64,000 nt of DNA from Mucilaginibacter sp. OK098. GTDB lineage: Bacteria; Bacteroidota; Bacteroidia; Sphingobacteriales; Sphingobacteriaceae. The notes beneath the pieces were generated by a model. The model made no database searches, was not told the DNA's origin, and worked only from the letters and a program-made list of their open reading frames with translations. Of this stretch, positions 1 through 8,415 are shown one piece after another (the first letter of the stretch is position 1; each line of letters opens with the position of its first letter). A program made the translations under genes and the position numbers. Location: assembly GCF_900142915.1 (NCBI RefSeq), contig NZ_FRCM01000003.1, positions 434,504-498,503 on the forward strand, written 5' to 3'.

Positions 1-154
1 GAGGTGCATGCCGCTCGTACATTTCCTTCAATCTGAGCTGCACAGATTGATCAGCTTCATACAGGCTGTCAATAGTTTTAGCCAACTTATGGTTCACCTG
101 GGCACTTGCCTGAGCGGCAAAAAGACAAAAAAGTATAAAGTAGTTTTTTTTCAT
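1..154 (-). CDS. N-terminus of a secreted protein, cut by window edge
   Basis: The minus strand opens with ATG at 154 and stays open to base 1, giving about 51 residues. The first 19 residues (MKKNYFILFCLFAAQASAQ) form a clear signal peptide ending in an SAQ cleavage motif. The mature part contains LAKTIDSLYEADQSVQLRL, a pattern that recalls the start of DUF6624-type proteins (a small helix with a 'DQ' pair). That family call is a guess from a short stretch. The rest of the gene lies left of the window. Confidence 0.6.
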   Translation of the reverse strand, partial: MKKNYFILFCLFAAQASAQVNHKLAKTIDSLYEADQSVQLRLKEMYERHAP

Positions 155-226
155 TTTGAACAAATTTGTTTCCATGTTTTTGCAAATTTAGCTCTTCACG
201 AAGCCCTTTAATTGTATAAATGGAAA

Positions 227-1033
227 CTACACATATAGCCAAAGATTATCTTTCCGGGCATCCACCTTGTCAAAAAACAGCTTCGGAGTGAGGGCGGTTA
301 ATTCTTTAAAATTCTTAATAAAGTGAGATTGATCATAAAAGAAGTTGCCGAGGCCCAGCGCAGTCAAATTTCCGTAGCCGGTTTTAGCCCTGACCACGTT
401 CCTGAAGCGATGGATCTTACGGTATGTCGCTGGCGTTTTTCCAAAATTTTTCAAAAAGAGCCGTGAAAAATATTGTCGCGAAAGATGTAAACTGTTAGCG
501 ATTTCCGCTACAGCTTTCCCGCCTTCCATTTCATGCGCGATACGCAACAGGAGCGGCTCAGGCTCCCGCAATTTTTTTGAGATCCAATAGCCCTCCAATA
601 AAGTAATTTGTCGTTCCCGGTCGTTAAGATGAAGGATACGCATCATCACTTCCTGAAAATCCGCGAATGGGTCGAAGTCGGTAAAATTGGCAGTCTGATT
701 ACACCACGTAACAGCAGGAAAAAAGGCATGAAGTCCCAGGGGCTTAAAATAAATCGTCAGTTCATTGAGCTGCCCGGTATATTGTATCAGTAACGGCTCA
801 GTATAGTTATAGGTCAGGTTAGCCTGAAAACACTGATAGGCTGCCGGGGTACAAGTTACCCGGTTTCCCTGTACAAAGATCTGCGCATTTTCGAGTACCG
901 ACACAATTAAAAAATTATTCGGAAATGTGTAATAGCTTAATTTAGCTTCCGGTGCGGTCCCACTTAAAAAATAATAGCCCTCGATAAGATCTGAAAGTAA
1001 CGGATGGCGTGGCCGGTAAAAATGAAGTTGCAT
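227..1033 (-). CDS. AraC-family transcriptional regulator
   Basis: A 268-residue protein of ordinary AraC length. The last about 100 residues hold the double helix-turn-helix: IANSLHLSRQYFSRLFLKNF for the first motif and GLGNFFYDQSHFIKNFKEL for the second, followed by the usual 'TPKLFF' end. The N-terminal 150 residues (YRPRHPLLSDLIEGYYFLSG) look like the DUF6597-type sensing domain seen in many Bacteroidota AraC proteins. It is read alone on the minus strand, with 230 bases between its start and the next gene upstream. The ligand and targets cannot be read from sequence. Confidence 0.85.
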   Translation of the reverse strand: MQLHFYRPRHPLLSDLIEGYYFLSGTAPEAKLSYYTFPNNFLIVSVLENAQIFVQGNRVTCTPAAYQCFQANLTYNYTEPLLIQYTGQLNELTIYFKPLGLHAFFPAVTWCNQTANFTDFDPFADFQEVMMRILHLNDRERQITLLEGYWISKKLREPEPLLLRIAHEMEGGKAVAEIANSLHLSRQYFSRLFLKNFGKTPATYRKIHRFRNVVRAKTGYGNLTALGLGNFFYDQSHFIKNFKELTALTPKLFFDKVDARKDNLWLYV

Positions 1034-1263
1034 ATCAAATCTTTTCGTACAAGTAAGAATAAGACGCCTGCAAACCGATTTTGTTGCAGCTGACCTGCAC
1101 CTACTCTTTTAGGCTTTACATCCGTAAAAAAATACAAGACTGTTGTGACCTTAAAAGGCCGAAGATAATTGCTTTATATTAATCTCAGATACCTTTTAAA
1201 GGTATAAATGGCTCAATGGCTTTGGTTAAAATGTGTCATCGTCTAAAATTATTGTGACGACAA

Positions 1264-1842
1264 CTAAAATTTAATGAAAATCAATAAGCATGTAAGTAAT
1301 CCCAGTTTGGCCCGCAGTATTTTTAAGGCATTATTAACCTGTTTTTTGGCAGTAGACTCTGTGATGCCGAGTTGCCCGGCTATTTCCCTGTGAGATAAAT
1401 GTGCTTTACGGCTTAACAGGAAAACCTCTTTCATTTTCGCTGGCAGAGATTCAATTTCATTTTCAATGATGACTGCAAGTTGATTTTGCCGGGTTAAATG
1501 ATCCGTTATGCACTCCCATTGGTTTGCATATTTCTGAATAGAGGTGATATATTGCGCTTCTACCTCTTTACTTGCTATCTGCTTAAATACCCGGTTCCTG
1601 ATCGCCGTATAAAGGTATCCGGATAGACTAGTCTCAATTTTTAATTCTTTCCGCCTATTCCAGATGTTTGCGAATAGTTCCTGTAAAATATCTTTAGCTT
1701 CTTCGCGGTTTCTTAATTTATTGTAAGCATGGAGATAAAGCATACCGCTGTATCGTTTATAAATTTCTGCATAGGCAGTATGATTGCTCTCCCTAAGCAG
1801 AGATAACAGTTCCTGATCCGCATATGAACTTATATTTTCCAT
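1264..1842 (-). CDS. RNA polymerase ECF sigma-70 factor
   Basis: A 192-residue protein. Region 2 is at about residues 20-85 (YKRYSGMLYLHAYNKLRNRE, then AKDILQELFANIWNRR). Region 4 is at about 125-180 and includes the HTH AGQLGITESTAKKQVNNALK. The hydrophobic tail LGLLTCLLIFIKF is common in Bacteroidota ECF factors of the FecI class. These normally pair with a FecR anti-sigma gene and a SusC receptor, but neither is adjacent here. Upstream, in the minus-strand reading direction, lies the GH29/GH2 operon, which ends 218 bases away. It is therefore an orphan sigma factor or one working in trans. Confidence 0.9.
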   Translation of the reverse strand: MENISSYADQELLSLLRESNHTAYAEIYKRYSGMLYLHAYNKLRNREEAKDILQELFANIWNRRKELKIETSLSGYLYTAIRNRVFKQIASKEVEAQYITSIQKYANQWECITDHLTRQNQLAVIIENEIESLPAKMKEVFLLSRKAHLSHREIAGQLGITESTAKKQVNNALKILRAKLGLLTCLLIFIKF

Positions 1843-2060
1843 CCTTTACAAACCATGCCTTTCCGAAAGCTAACCTATTAAAAATTGTCAAAAGATAAAA
1901 AGTAAGCCTATCAACTCACTCCAGTTGATGGGAATAAAAAAAGTGCATATAAAAGTTATCCCCTAAATAAACTCAGGAAATGATTGTTGAACAAGTAAAC
2001 ATTTACACCTTTTTCAATTATCATTAAACTTTCTCATCAATATAAAAAATCAAATTCTTC

Positions 2061-4601
2061 CTATTTACTTTCTATTGTTAAAGCCGCGCCATCTAATCCA
2101 ACACTTTCTGCCTTTACAGAAAACTTGCCTTTCTTTCCTTTTACAATTACCAGCACCATTCCGTTAAAGGCAGGCCGCTCATGGCTTTGAAAGGGTACGA
2201 AACTGGTAGCATCACCATTGTCGGTGGCAACGATTTCCCCGGGCCCTTCTACAGAAAATTTAATCAGGGGTTGTGAACGCGGTACTACCAATCCTTCTTT
2301 ATCAGTCACCTTAACAGTAACATAAGATAAATCATCTCCATCTGCTTTGATAACAGTACGGTCGGCAGAAAGTGTAAGCTTTACCGGTTCGCCGGTTGTT
2401 TTCACCAAATCGGTAGCCCATTGTTTTCCATTTTTATAACAAATTACTTTCAGCTCACCGGGAGCATATTTTACAGAATCCCAAATTAACCGGAAATCTT
2501 TTCCCGGCGTTTTTATTTTGCGCCCCAGGCTCTTTCCGTTCAAAAACAATTCGGCTTCATCACCGGAAGTGTAAACATGCACAGGTGTTATTTGTCCAAC
2601 CCTTTCTGCCCAGTTCCAATGCGGTAAAATATGCGCCATGGGGTAACCAGGTCTCCAATGTGATTGATAAAGATAAAAGCGATCTTTTGGAAATCCGGCC
2701 AGATCTACAATACCGAAATAACTGCTTCGGGAGGGCGGATTCTTTTTGCGGATCTCATCGAGTTTTGCCTCCAGTTCTTTCTTTTTTTCAGGATCATTGC
2801 GAAAATTTTGCAAATTAGTTTCATCTGAATTATATGGAGTTGGTTCTCCTATGTAGTCAAAGCCCGTCCATACAAACTCACCTAACAGGTGCGGATACCT
2901 GGCATTGGTACGAAACTGTTCATCCGGAGAGCAACCCCAACCCGGATAGGCATTATCATAAGAAGATATTTGCCAGTTCTGGTATTCATTTCCAAAGAAA
3001 TATTCGCCGCGAGATGATACACATGAGGAGGTTTCGCTGCCAATGGTTGGTTTGTTTTTATAGCGTGCATCGGCATCCCATTTGGGCTGCTGGTTGAAAA
3101 AATAATTCACACCCATAATATCTAAACCTTCCACCGCGCCAACTTCACGCCCCCCATCGGGATCGTTGTATCCGTTGGAAACCGGGCGGGTGGGATCTTC
3201 TGCCCGAACAATGTCGGCCAAATGTTTTGTCATTACTACGTTGCGCTGATCCATTACCTCATTTCCAATTGACCAGATGAACACAGAAGGATGGTTACGA
3301 TCGCGATGAACCATTGCTTTTAGGTCTTTTTCATGCCATTCTTCATAAAGCCTGTTGTAATCCAATTTCCGTTTGCCATTTTTCCAACAATCAAAAGCTT
3401 CATCCCAAACCAGGAACCCCATCTGGTCTGCCAGTTCGAGCAACTCGGGCGCAGGGGGATTGTGTGAGGTACGCAATGCGTTACAGCCCATAGCTTTCAG
3501 AATTGTTAATTGCCGACGTAAGGCACTGGCGTTAAAGGCAGCGCCTAAAGCCCCTAAATCATGATGGTTGCACGTTCCCTGGATTTCAACCCTGCGACCA
3601 TTTAGCAAAAAACCATTTCGGGCGGTAAATTCAATAGTGCGGATACCAAATGGGGTGTGATAGGTATCAACCACTTTACCATTTACGCTTATGGTAGTTT
3701 GGGCAACATAACGATGAGGCGAAGCAATATCCCAGCGTTTTGGATTCTTAACTATGGCCTGTGATGTTATGATAGTACTCTTTCCGGGTCCAATTTTTAC
3801 AACGGATTTATTGAAAGAAGTAACTTTTGTGCCTTGTTTATTATTTCTATCTAATTCAAATACATCTGTTTGAATGTTTGCATTAACTACTGATTTGCCT
3901 TGATTATCAACAGTTACATCCATTTTAACTGTTGCCGAAGCTTTCGAAACTTCAGGAGTAGTAATGTAAGTTCCCCAGTGACCAACATGCACCTGTTTTG
4001 TTTTAACGAGCCAAACATGGCGGTAAATACCGGCGCCCGGATACCAGCGGGAATCCCAATTTTCAGTATCAAGCCGAACAGCCAATACATTCTCTTGCCC
4101 GGCCTTGATATAAGGCGTTAGATCCATTTGGAAAGAATTATACCCATAGGGCCATGTTCCTACGTAATTGCCATTAAGCCAAATTTTTGCATTGGCCATG
4201 GCTCCGTCAAAATCTACAAAAATCTGTTTGCCTGCATCTGCAGCCGGGATGGTAAAATGTTTTCTGTACCAGCCTATTCCTTTCCAGGGCAGTTTGCCTG
4301 TTGCTCCTTCAAGCTCAATCCTGAACGGGCCTGTAATGGCCCAATCATGGGGCAGGCTAAGTTTTTTCCAATCGTTATCATTGAACTTAACACTTTCTAA
4401 ATTTTCAGGTTCTTCAATCCTTGTAGCATCAGCTTGCAACCCATACCGGTTAAATAACCAGCCTTCATCAAATGACCGCGTATCAGCAGCACCCATCCTA
4501 ATAATAGACTTATTTTGTGAAAATGATGCTGTTGCTACCACCAGCCCCAGGATAACCAGGGCAGCTGCTTTGATGGAATACAAACGATTGATGAAATTCA
4601 T
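2061..4601 (-). CDS. Secreted glycoside hydrolase family 2 beta-galactosidase
   Basis: An 846-residue protein with a signal peptide (about 1-29, ending TASFSQ). Domain order fits GH2: sugar-binding jelly roll (about 45-205), immunoglobulin-like domain (about 205-320), TIM barrel (about 325-620), then DUF4982 and a further Ig-like domain. The acid/base is Glu448 in FIWSIGNEVMD, and the nucleophile is probably Glu523 in PTIGSETSS. GH2 retaining enzymes cut beta-galactosides, but beta-glucuronidase or beta-mannosidase cannot be excluded. It starts directly after the stop of the GH29 gene, so the two are co-transcribed and likely act on a fucosylated, galactose-containing glycan in the periplasm. 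Confidence 0.9.
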   Translation of the reverse strand: MNFINRLYSIKAAALVILGLVVATASFSQNKSIIRMGAADTRSFDEGWLFNRYGLQADATRIEEPENLESVKFNDNDWKKLSLPHDWAITGPFRIELEGATGKLPWKGIGWYRKHFTIPAADAGKQIFVDFDGAMANAKIWLNGNYVGTWPYGYNSFQMDLTPYIKAGQENVLAVRLDTENWDSRWYPGAGIYRHVWLVKTKQVHVGHWGTYITTPEVSKASATVKMDVTVDNQGKSVVNANIQTDVFELDRNNKQGTKVTSFNKSVVKIGPGKSTIITSQAIVKNPKRWDIASPHRYVAQTTISVNGKVVDTYHTPFGIRTIEFTARNGFLLNGRRVEIQGTCNHHDLGALGAAFNASALRRQLTILKAMGCNALRTSHNPPAPELLELADQMGFLVWDEAFDCWKNGKRKLDYNRLYEEWHEKDLKAMVHRDRNHPSVFIWSIGNEVMDQRNVVMTKHLADIVRAEDPTRPVSNGYNDPDGGREVGAVEGLDIMGVNYFFNQQPKWDADARYKNKPTIGSETSSCVSSRGEYFFGNEYQNWQISSYDNAYPGWGCSPDEQFRTNARYPHLLGEFVWTGFDYIGEPTPYNSDETNLQNFRNDPEKKKELEAKLDEIRKKNPPSRSSYFGIVDLAGFPKDRFYLYQSHWRPGYPMAHILPHWNWAERVGQITPVHVYTSGDEAELFLNGKSLGRKIKTPGKDFRLIWDSVKYAPGELKVICYKNGKQWATDLVKTTGEPVKLTLSADRTVIKADGDDLSYVTVKVTDKEGLVVPRSQPLIKFSVEGPGEIVATDNGDATSFVPFQSHERPAFNGMVLVIVKGKKGKFSVKAESVGLDGAALTIESK

Positions 4602-5975
4602 TTAATTTAATCCTCCCTGGCCGCGGTACAATTGTACAGGTTTATCTAATTGCAATTTAATAACTGTCATATAAGGGTCCTTATCCTTTTCAGGCACATT
4701 TATAAAAACAAGGCCGGGTACTGAGCTCCAGGATATTTTTCCCACAACTTTCGGTTTTAGGTGAACATCAGTCCCCACCACCTGTGCATCTTTAATTGTG
4801 TTCACCAATCCTTTCAACATGATGTTTCCAGCAGTTTGTCCCGGTAAAAAAAGATAAATAACTGTTGAATCTTTTGATAAGGTGGTAGGCCCATAAAAAT
4901 GGCCCTGAGGTAAACCCGGTAATGTTCCAAAAATCGCTTCCCCATTTTTCTTGTTCCACTTTCCAAGCTCTTTTAAAATGTGTACTTGTTCTGCAGGGAT
5001 GGTTCCGTCTTCTTTGGGGCCGATATCTAATAAAAGATTCCCTCCATTGCTAACTGCATCTACAAAAATGCTGATTACTTCAAACGGCGTTTTATAATTG
5101 TTATCATCAGGATGAAAACCCCAGTTGTTATTGGTAGTCATGCACAATTCCCACCAATTAAATTTCGGGCGGCTAACCGGGAAATTTTGCTCTGGGGTAT
5201 CGTAATCGCCATAGCCCTGCAACCTGCCATTAATAATAGCCCCGGGATGAATATTTAAAATTTGTTTCCGTACTTTTTCCGCCTGCCATTCGTCGGCGCT
5301 GTGTTCCCAGTCGCCATCAAACCACCACAGGTCTGGTTTATACGCTTTATTTACTTCATCAATTTGTGATTGAAAAAAATGTTGGAAACGCTGCCATTTT
5401 TGAGGGTTATCAGCAACCTTGTACCTGCTGCTGTCTTTTAAAAACCCGGGGTAATCAGGATGGCTCCAATCTATCAAAGAAAAGTAAGCTCCGCGTTTGA
5501 TGCCTCTTTTATCTAAAGCTTCATAAAAGGGTTTTAATACATCCCTCTTTGCGGGCGAATTTTCAACCACATTAAAATGATGCTGCTTTGTGGGCCATAA
5601 CGCCACCCCGTCATGATGTTTGGTAGTGATAACTGCATACCGCGCTCCGGTTTCTTTAATCAAATCAGCCCATTCTTCCGGATTATACCTGGAAGCAGTG
5701 AACCCCTTTATTTGCTTCATGTAATTTTCATAGCTGATTTTTTTATTATGAAAACTCCAGCTTTCATCAATACCATTTACCGAATAAATACCCCAATGAA
5801 TAAAGATGCCAAGTTTAGCGTCGGCAAACCACTGCATTTTTTCCCGGATCGAGTCGGGGTTTGTTTTTTGCTGAGCGCAAACAGTTGCAGAATAAAAAAA
5901 GAGGTTGGCAACTATTAAAATGCACAATGAAACCTGCTTTTTAAGCGTAATAAAAAGTTCAAAAATAAAATTCAT
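4602..5975 (-). CDS. Secreted alpha-L-fucosidase, GH29
   Basis: A 457-residue protein with an N-terminal signal segment (hydrophobic about 14-33, cleavage near VCAQ). The GH29 barrel begins with WFADAKLGIFIHWGIYSV, and ITTKHHDGVALW is another family hallmark. The nucleophile is Asp220 in DLWWFDGDW. A C-terminal beta domain follows from about residue 360. The family hydrolyses alpha-L-fucosyl residues from glycan ends. It is the first gene of a two-gene operon with the GH2 enzyme immediately downstream. The 880 bases upstream are mostly non-coding, so the operon promoter must lie there. Confidence 0.92.
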   Translation of the reverse strand: MNFIFELFITLKKQVSLCILIVANLFFYSATVCAQQKTNPDSIREKMQWFADAKLGIFIHWGIYSVNGIDESWSFHNKKISYENYMKQIKGFTASRYNPEEWADLIKETGARYAVITTKHHDGVALWPTKQHHFNVVENSPAKRDVLKPFYEALDKRGIKRGAYFSLIDWSHPDYPGFLKDSSRYKVADNPQKWQRFQHFFQSQIDEVNKAYKPDLWWFDGDWEHSADEWQAEKVRKQILNIHPGAIINGRLQGYGDYDTPEQNFPVSRPKFNWWELCMTTNNNWGFHPDDNNYKTPFEVISIFVDAVSNGGNLLLDIGPKEDGTIPAEQVHILKELGKWNKKNGEAIFGTLPGLPQGHFYGPTTLSKDSTVIYLFLPGQTAGNIMLKGLVNTIKDAQVVGTDVHLKPKVVGKISWSSVPGLVFINVPEKDKDPYMTVIKLQLDKPVQLYRGQGGLN

Positions 5976-6466
5976 AAAAACCTGTCAGGATACCGATTAT
6001 ACCTGCAATATTTTTTTCCAAAATAAAGGTCATCGGATCCAATTTTTTTAAATAGTTAAATAAATGTGGAGACATTAAATAATGTAATCTCCTGTATTTT
6101 AGGCCCTAAAACAATACTGTTTTTAAGCATAAACCTGGGTTTTAAAATCCAGGTTATCCCTGATATAATTGGTATACAAATAAAGGTGTTGGTACAAGCT
6201 TAAAGTTTTATGTTTTTATCCTATTATTAAGCGATATTGGAATTTATAAGCCAAAATCTATATAAATAGGGTTATCAAGTTGAATTTCATTGTGAACCGC
6301 CTTTATTTTCTTTTGTTGATACAAAGAAATAGAGATACTGTACAGTGTATTTAAGAAGGTTAAATTATTTTGAAAAAAGTTTGATTTTTTTCAAGAGTGA
6401 AGAGAGACTCGAACTCTCAATGGGCTATGGGTTAGTATATAGAAGTCAGGGTTCGGGGCCCATCAT
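5976..6466. other. Gene-poor stretch with small hairpins
   Basis: No convincing gene is present. Two small dyads are visible: an odd palindrome TTTTAGGCCCTAAAA near 6098-6112 and a hairpin with 7-bp arms AACCTGG/CCAGGTT at 6132-6155. At 6402-6418 the minus strand reads GAGAG-TTCGAGT-CTCTC, which is shaped like a tRNA T-arm, but no matching acceptor, D or anticodon arms surround it. The promoter of the GH29/GH2 operon should lie at the left end. Confidence 0.4.
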
Positions 6467-6646
6467 TTACCCCAAAGGTAAAGTTGCTAATGGCATGGGG
6501 AGCCTGTCTTGTCCTGAAATAGGTTTACCAAACCAGGGAATTCTTTGCACCTTGTTAAAGTGTTTATCATTCTCAAAGTGTACTATCCTGAAACCCAATT
6601 CTCCCTCAGCAGGATTTCTAACCATCATGGCCGATTCTGTTTTCAT
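6467..6646 (-). pseudogene. 59-codon gene fragment, possibly AraC-type N-terminus
   Basis: The minus strand encodes 59 residues from ATG at 6646 to TAA at 6467. The composition is natural for a protein: VRNPAEGELGFRIVHFENDK followed by HFNKVQRIPWF. The pattern 'FENDxHFxxxQR' recalls the start of sensing domains in Bacteroidota AraC-type regulators, but the match is from memory and short. The reading frame ends abruptly and nothing recognisable continues downstream. I read it as the head of a truncated gene. An unrelated small protein is the alternative. Confidence 0.3.
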
Positions 6647-6858
6647 AATTTAAGAATTAATGTTCTTTAGCTTTTTATTCAGACACCCTCTCTCATTTCT
6701 GCCCTTGCCATTCTTTACCAGGCAGCTGCAATTGCAACCACCCGGTATTTATTTCTGATGATCGTACCATCCTTCCCAAACAACATCCATTCATCACCGT
6801 TCATGCATGATACTTTCACCCGAAATAAGAATGGGCAAAAGGCATTACCCCCCTATCA

Positions 6859-7278
6859 TTATTGATAGGAAACAGTTAAAGCAATAGGCACACTCAGCGC
6901 CTTGGATACAATACAATTGGCTTTAGCACCTTCTGCAATTTCCTGGAAAGCTTCGGCAGATACGCCATCAATCAATGATGCTTTCAAATCCAAATGGATG
7001 CCGGTGATCGTAAGATTAACGAAATCCACATCCAGGGTAGCTTCGGTGTTCAGGTCGTTGGCCAAAAAGCCTGCGCGCTCAAGTGTTGCACTTACCGACA
7101 TGGTAAAACAGCCTGCGTGTGCCGCGGCTATCAATTCTTCGGGATTGGTACCAACACCCGACTCGAACCGTGTTTTAAATGAATAGGGTGTTTGGTTAAG
7201 GACGGTGCTTGGGGTAGATATCTCTCCTTTACCTTCTTTAAGGTTACCGTTCCAATGGGCTTTTGCTGTACGTTTCAT
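6859..7278 (-). CDS. OsmC/Ohr-family peroxiredoxin
   Basis: A 139-residue protein of typical OsmC length. It has both conserved cysteines: Cys57 in AAAHAGCFTMSVSATLERAG and Cys122 in GAKANCIVSKAL. The conserved Arg near residue 37 (YSFKTRFESG) and the NPEELIAAAHA motif are also present. OsmC-subfamily proteins reduce organic hydroperoxides in the cytoplasm with dithiol cofactors. The gene is transcribed away from the SDR gene at 7538, and the shared 260-base spacer contains two CRP/FNR-like dyads, which suggests control by oxygen or metabolic state. Confidence 0.93.
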   Translation of the reverse strand: MKRTAKAHWNGNLKEGKGEISTPSTVLNQTPYSFKTRFESGVGTNPEELIAAAHAGCFTMSVSATLERAGFLANDLNTEATLDVDFVNLTITGIHLDLKASLIDGVSAEAFQEIAEGAKANCIVSKALSVPIALTVSYQ

Positions 7279-7341
7279 GTTGTTTGTTTTATTTGGTTAA
7301 AAATTATACAACAAAATACGGCAGTAAAATTCAGGTGGCTA

Positions 7342-7394
7342 TGTGACCTATATCACATTTAAAGGCAGGCAATATTTATGTGATATAGGTCACT
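7342..7394. promoter_or_regulatory. Pair of CRP/FNR-like operator dyads
   Basis: Two dyads occupy the divergent spacer between osmC and the SDR gene: TGTGA-CCTATA-TCACA at 7342-7357 and TGTGA-TATAGG-TCACT at 7379-7394. Both match the TGTGA-N6-TCACA consensus known for CRP-type regulators. Each is also the reverse complement of the other over 16 bases (7343-7358 against 7378-7393), and their centres lie 37 bases apart. A dimeric Crp/Fnr-family regulator is the likely binder. The regulator itself is not in the window. Confidence 0.6.
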
Positions 7395-7537
7395 TTTCAG
7401 CCATGGTAAAACCCGTTAAAGTCAAAACAATACAGATTTTTGCTTATCCCTGAAATGTATAAGAGATCAGTTGAAACGTATAAATCGGGCAGCATCCTTA
7501 ATAACACCTTTGCTTTATAAATTAATAATAAAAAGCA

Positions 7538-8350
7538 ATGAAAAAGACAGTATTAATTACAGGTGCATCATCCGGCTTTGGGAGAATGGCCGCCAAGCTA
7601 TTTCATACAAAAGACTGGAACGTGATCGCTACTATGCGTTCACCCGAAAAAGAAGTGGAGCTAACTACACTTAGCAACGTTTTTATTAGCAAACTGGATG
7701 TAACAGATAAGCTAAGCATACAAAACACGGTTGCAGCCGGCATCGAAAAATTTGGCAAAATAGATGTATTGGTAAACAATGCAGGCTACGGTGCATTAGG
7801 CGCATTGGAAGCTGCAACCGAAGAACAGGTTAAACAACAGTTCGATGTAAATTTGTTTGGGTTGATAGAAGTAACCAAAGCTGTATTACCAGGTATGCGG
7901 CAACAAAAATCCGGTATTATCATCAATGTTTCTTCAGTTGGTGGAAGGATTACCTTCCCGTTCTGCTCCCTTTATCATGCAACTAAATTTGCGGTGGAGG
8001 GGCTAACAGAATCGTTGCAATACGAATTAAACCCGCTTGGGATCCGCTTAAAAATAGTTGAACCGGGAGGTTATAAGACCGAGTTTGCAGGGCGTTCGAT
8101 GAACCTTTTCGGTGCTAATGATTTGAATGATTATAAACCCGCATTTGATAATTTCATCGCCATGTTAGATAATTGGCCTATGTCTGAAAATATTGGCGAA
8201 GTGGCCGATGCCATTTATGAAGCAGCAACTGACGGAACTGAAAAATTGCGTTACCCTGTAGGTCATGACGCCGCGCAATTGATAGAAGCCAGGCAGCAAA
8301 TGGATGATGTGGATTTTAAAAAAATGATGACTGCCCAAACAGTTATCTAA
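7538..8350 (+). CDS. Short-chain dehydrogenase/reductase
   Basis: A 270-residue classical SDR. The cofactor-binding Rossmann motif TGASSGFG is at residues 7-14, NNAG follows at about 80, the catalytic Ser lies in IINVSSVGG, and the Tyr-Lys pair in YHATKFAVEGL. The family reduces or oxidises carbonyl/alcohol groups with NAD(P)H, but the substrate cannot be told. The gene follows the CRP-like sites and ends inside a very strong hairpin. The AraC gene starts only 65 bases after the stop, but the hairpin probably separates their transcription. Confidence 0.9.
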   Translation: MKKTVLITGASSGFGRMAAKLFHTKDWNVIATMRSPEKEVELTTLSNVFISKLDVTDKLSIQNTVAAGIEKFGKIDVLVNNAGYGALGALEAATEEQVKQQFDVNLFGLIEVTKAVLPGMRQQKSGIIINVSSVGGRITFPFCSLYHATKFAVEGLTESLQYELNPLGIRLKIVEPGGYKTEFAGRSMNLFGANDLNDYKPAFDNFIAMLDNWPMSENIGEVADAIYEAATDGTEKLRYPVGHDAAQLIEARQQMDDVDFKKMMTAQTVI

Positions 8351-8396
8351 AAAAATGTGGCTGCCAACTCAGGGCAGCCACATTTTTTTAGATAAC
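8342..8396. terminator. Terminator with 24-bp perfect arms
   Basis: The left arm (8342-8365) and right arm (8373-8396) are exact reverse complements over 24 bases, with a 7-base loop. Each arm carries seven A or T residues next to GTGGCTGCC, so the hairpin has its own T-tract and works in either direction. The left arm contains the stop codon of the SDR gene (8348-8350). Confidence 0.8.
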
Positions 8397-8415
8397 TTTA
8401 TAACAAGTAAAAAAC

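Noticed and set aside
6395..6470. tRNA-like T-arm (GAGAGTTCGAGTCTCTC on the minus strand)
   Set aside because: No pairing acceptor stem, D arm or anticodon arm can be found around it, so it is not called as a tRNA gene.
6723..6826. Short minus-strand frame with NGDEWMLFGKDGTIIRNKYR
   Set aside because: About 30 residues, no clear start and no continuation. Possibly another decayed gene but too little to call.
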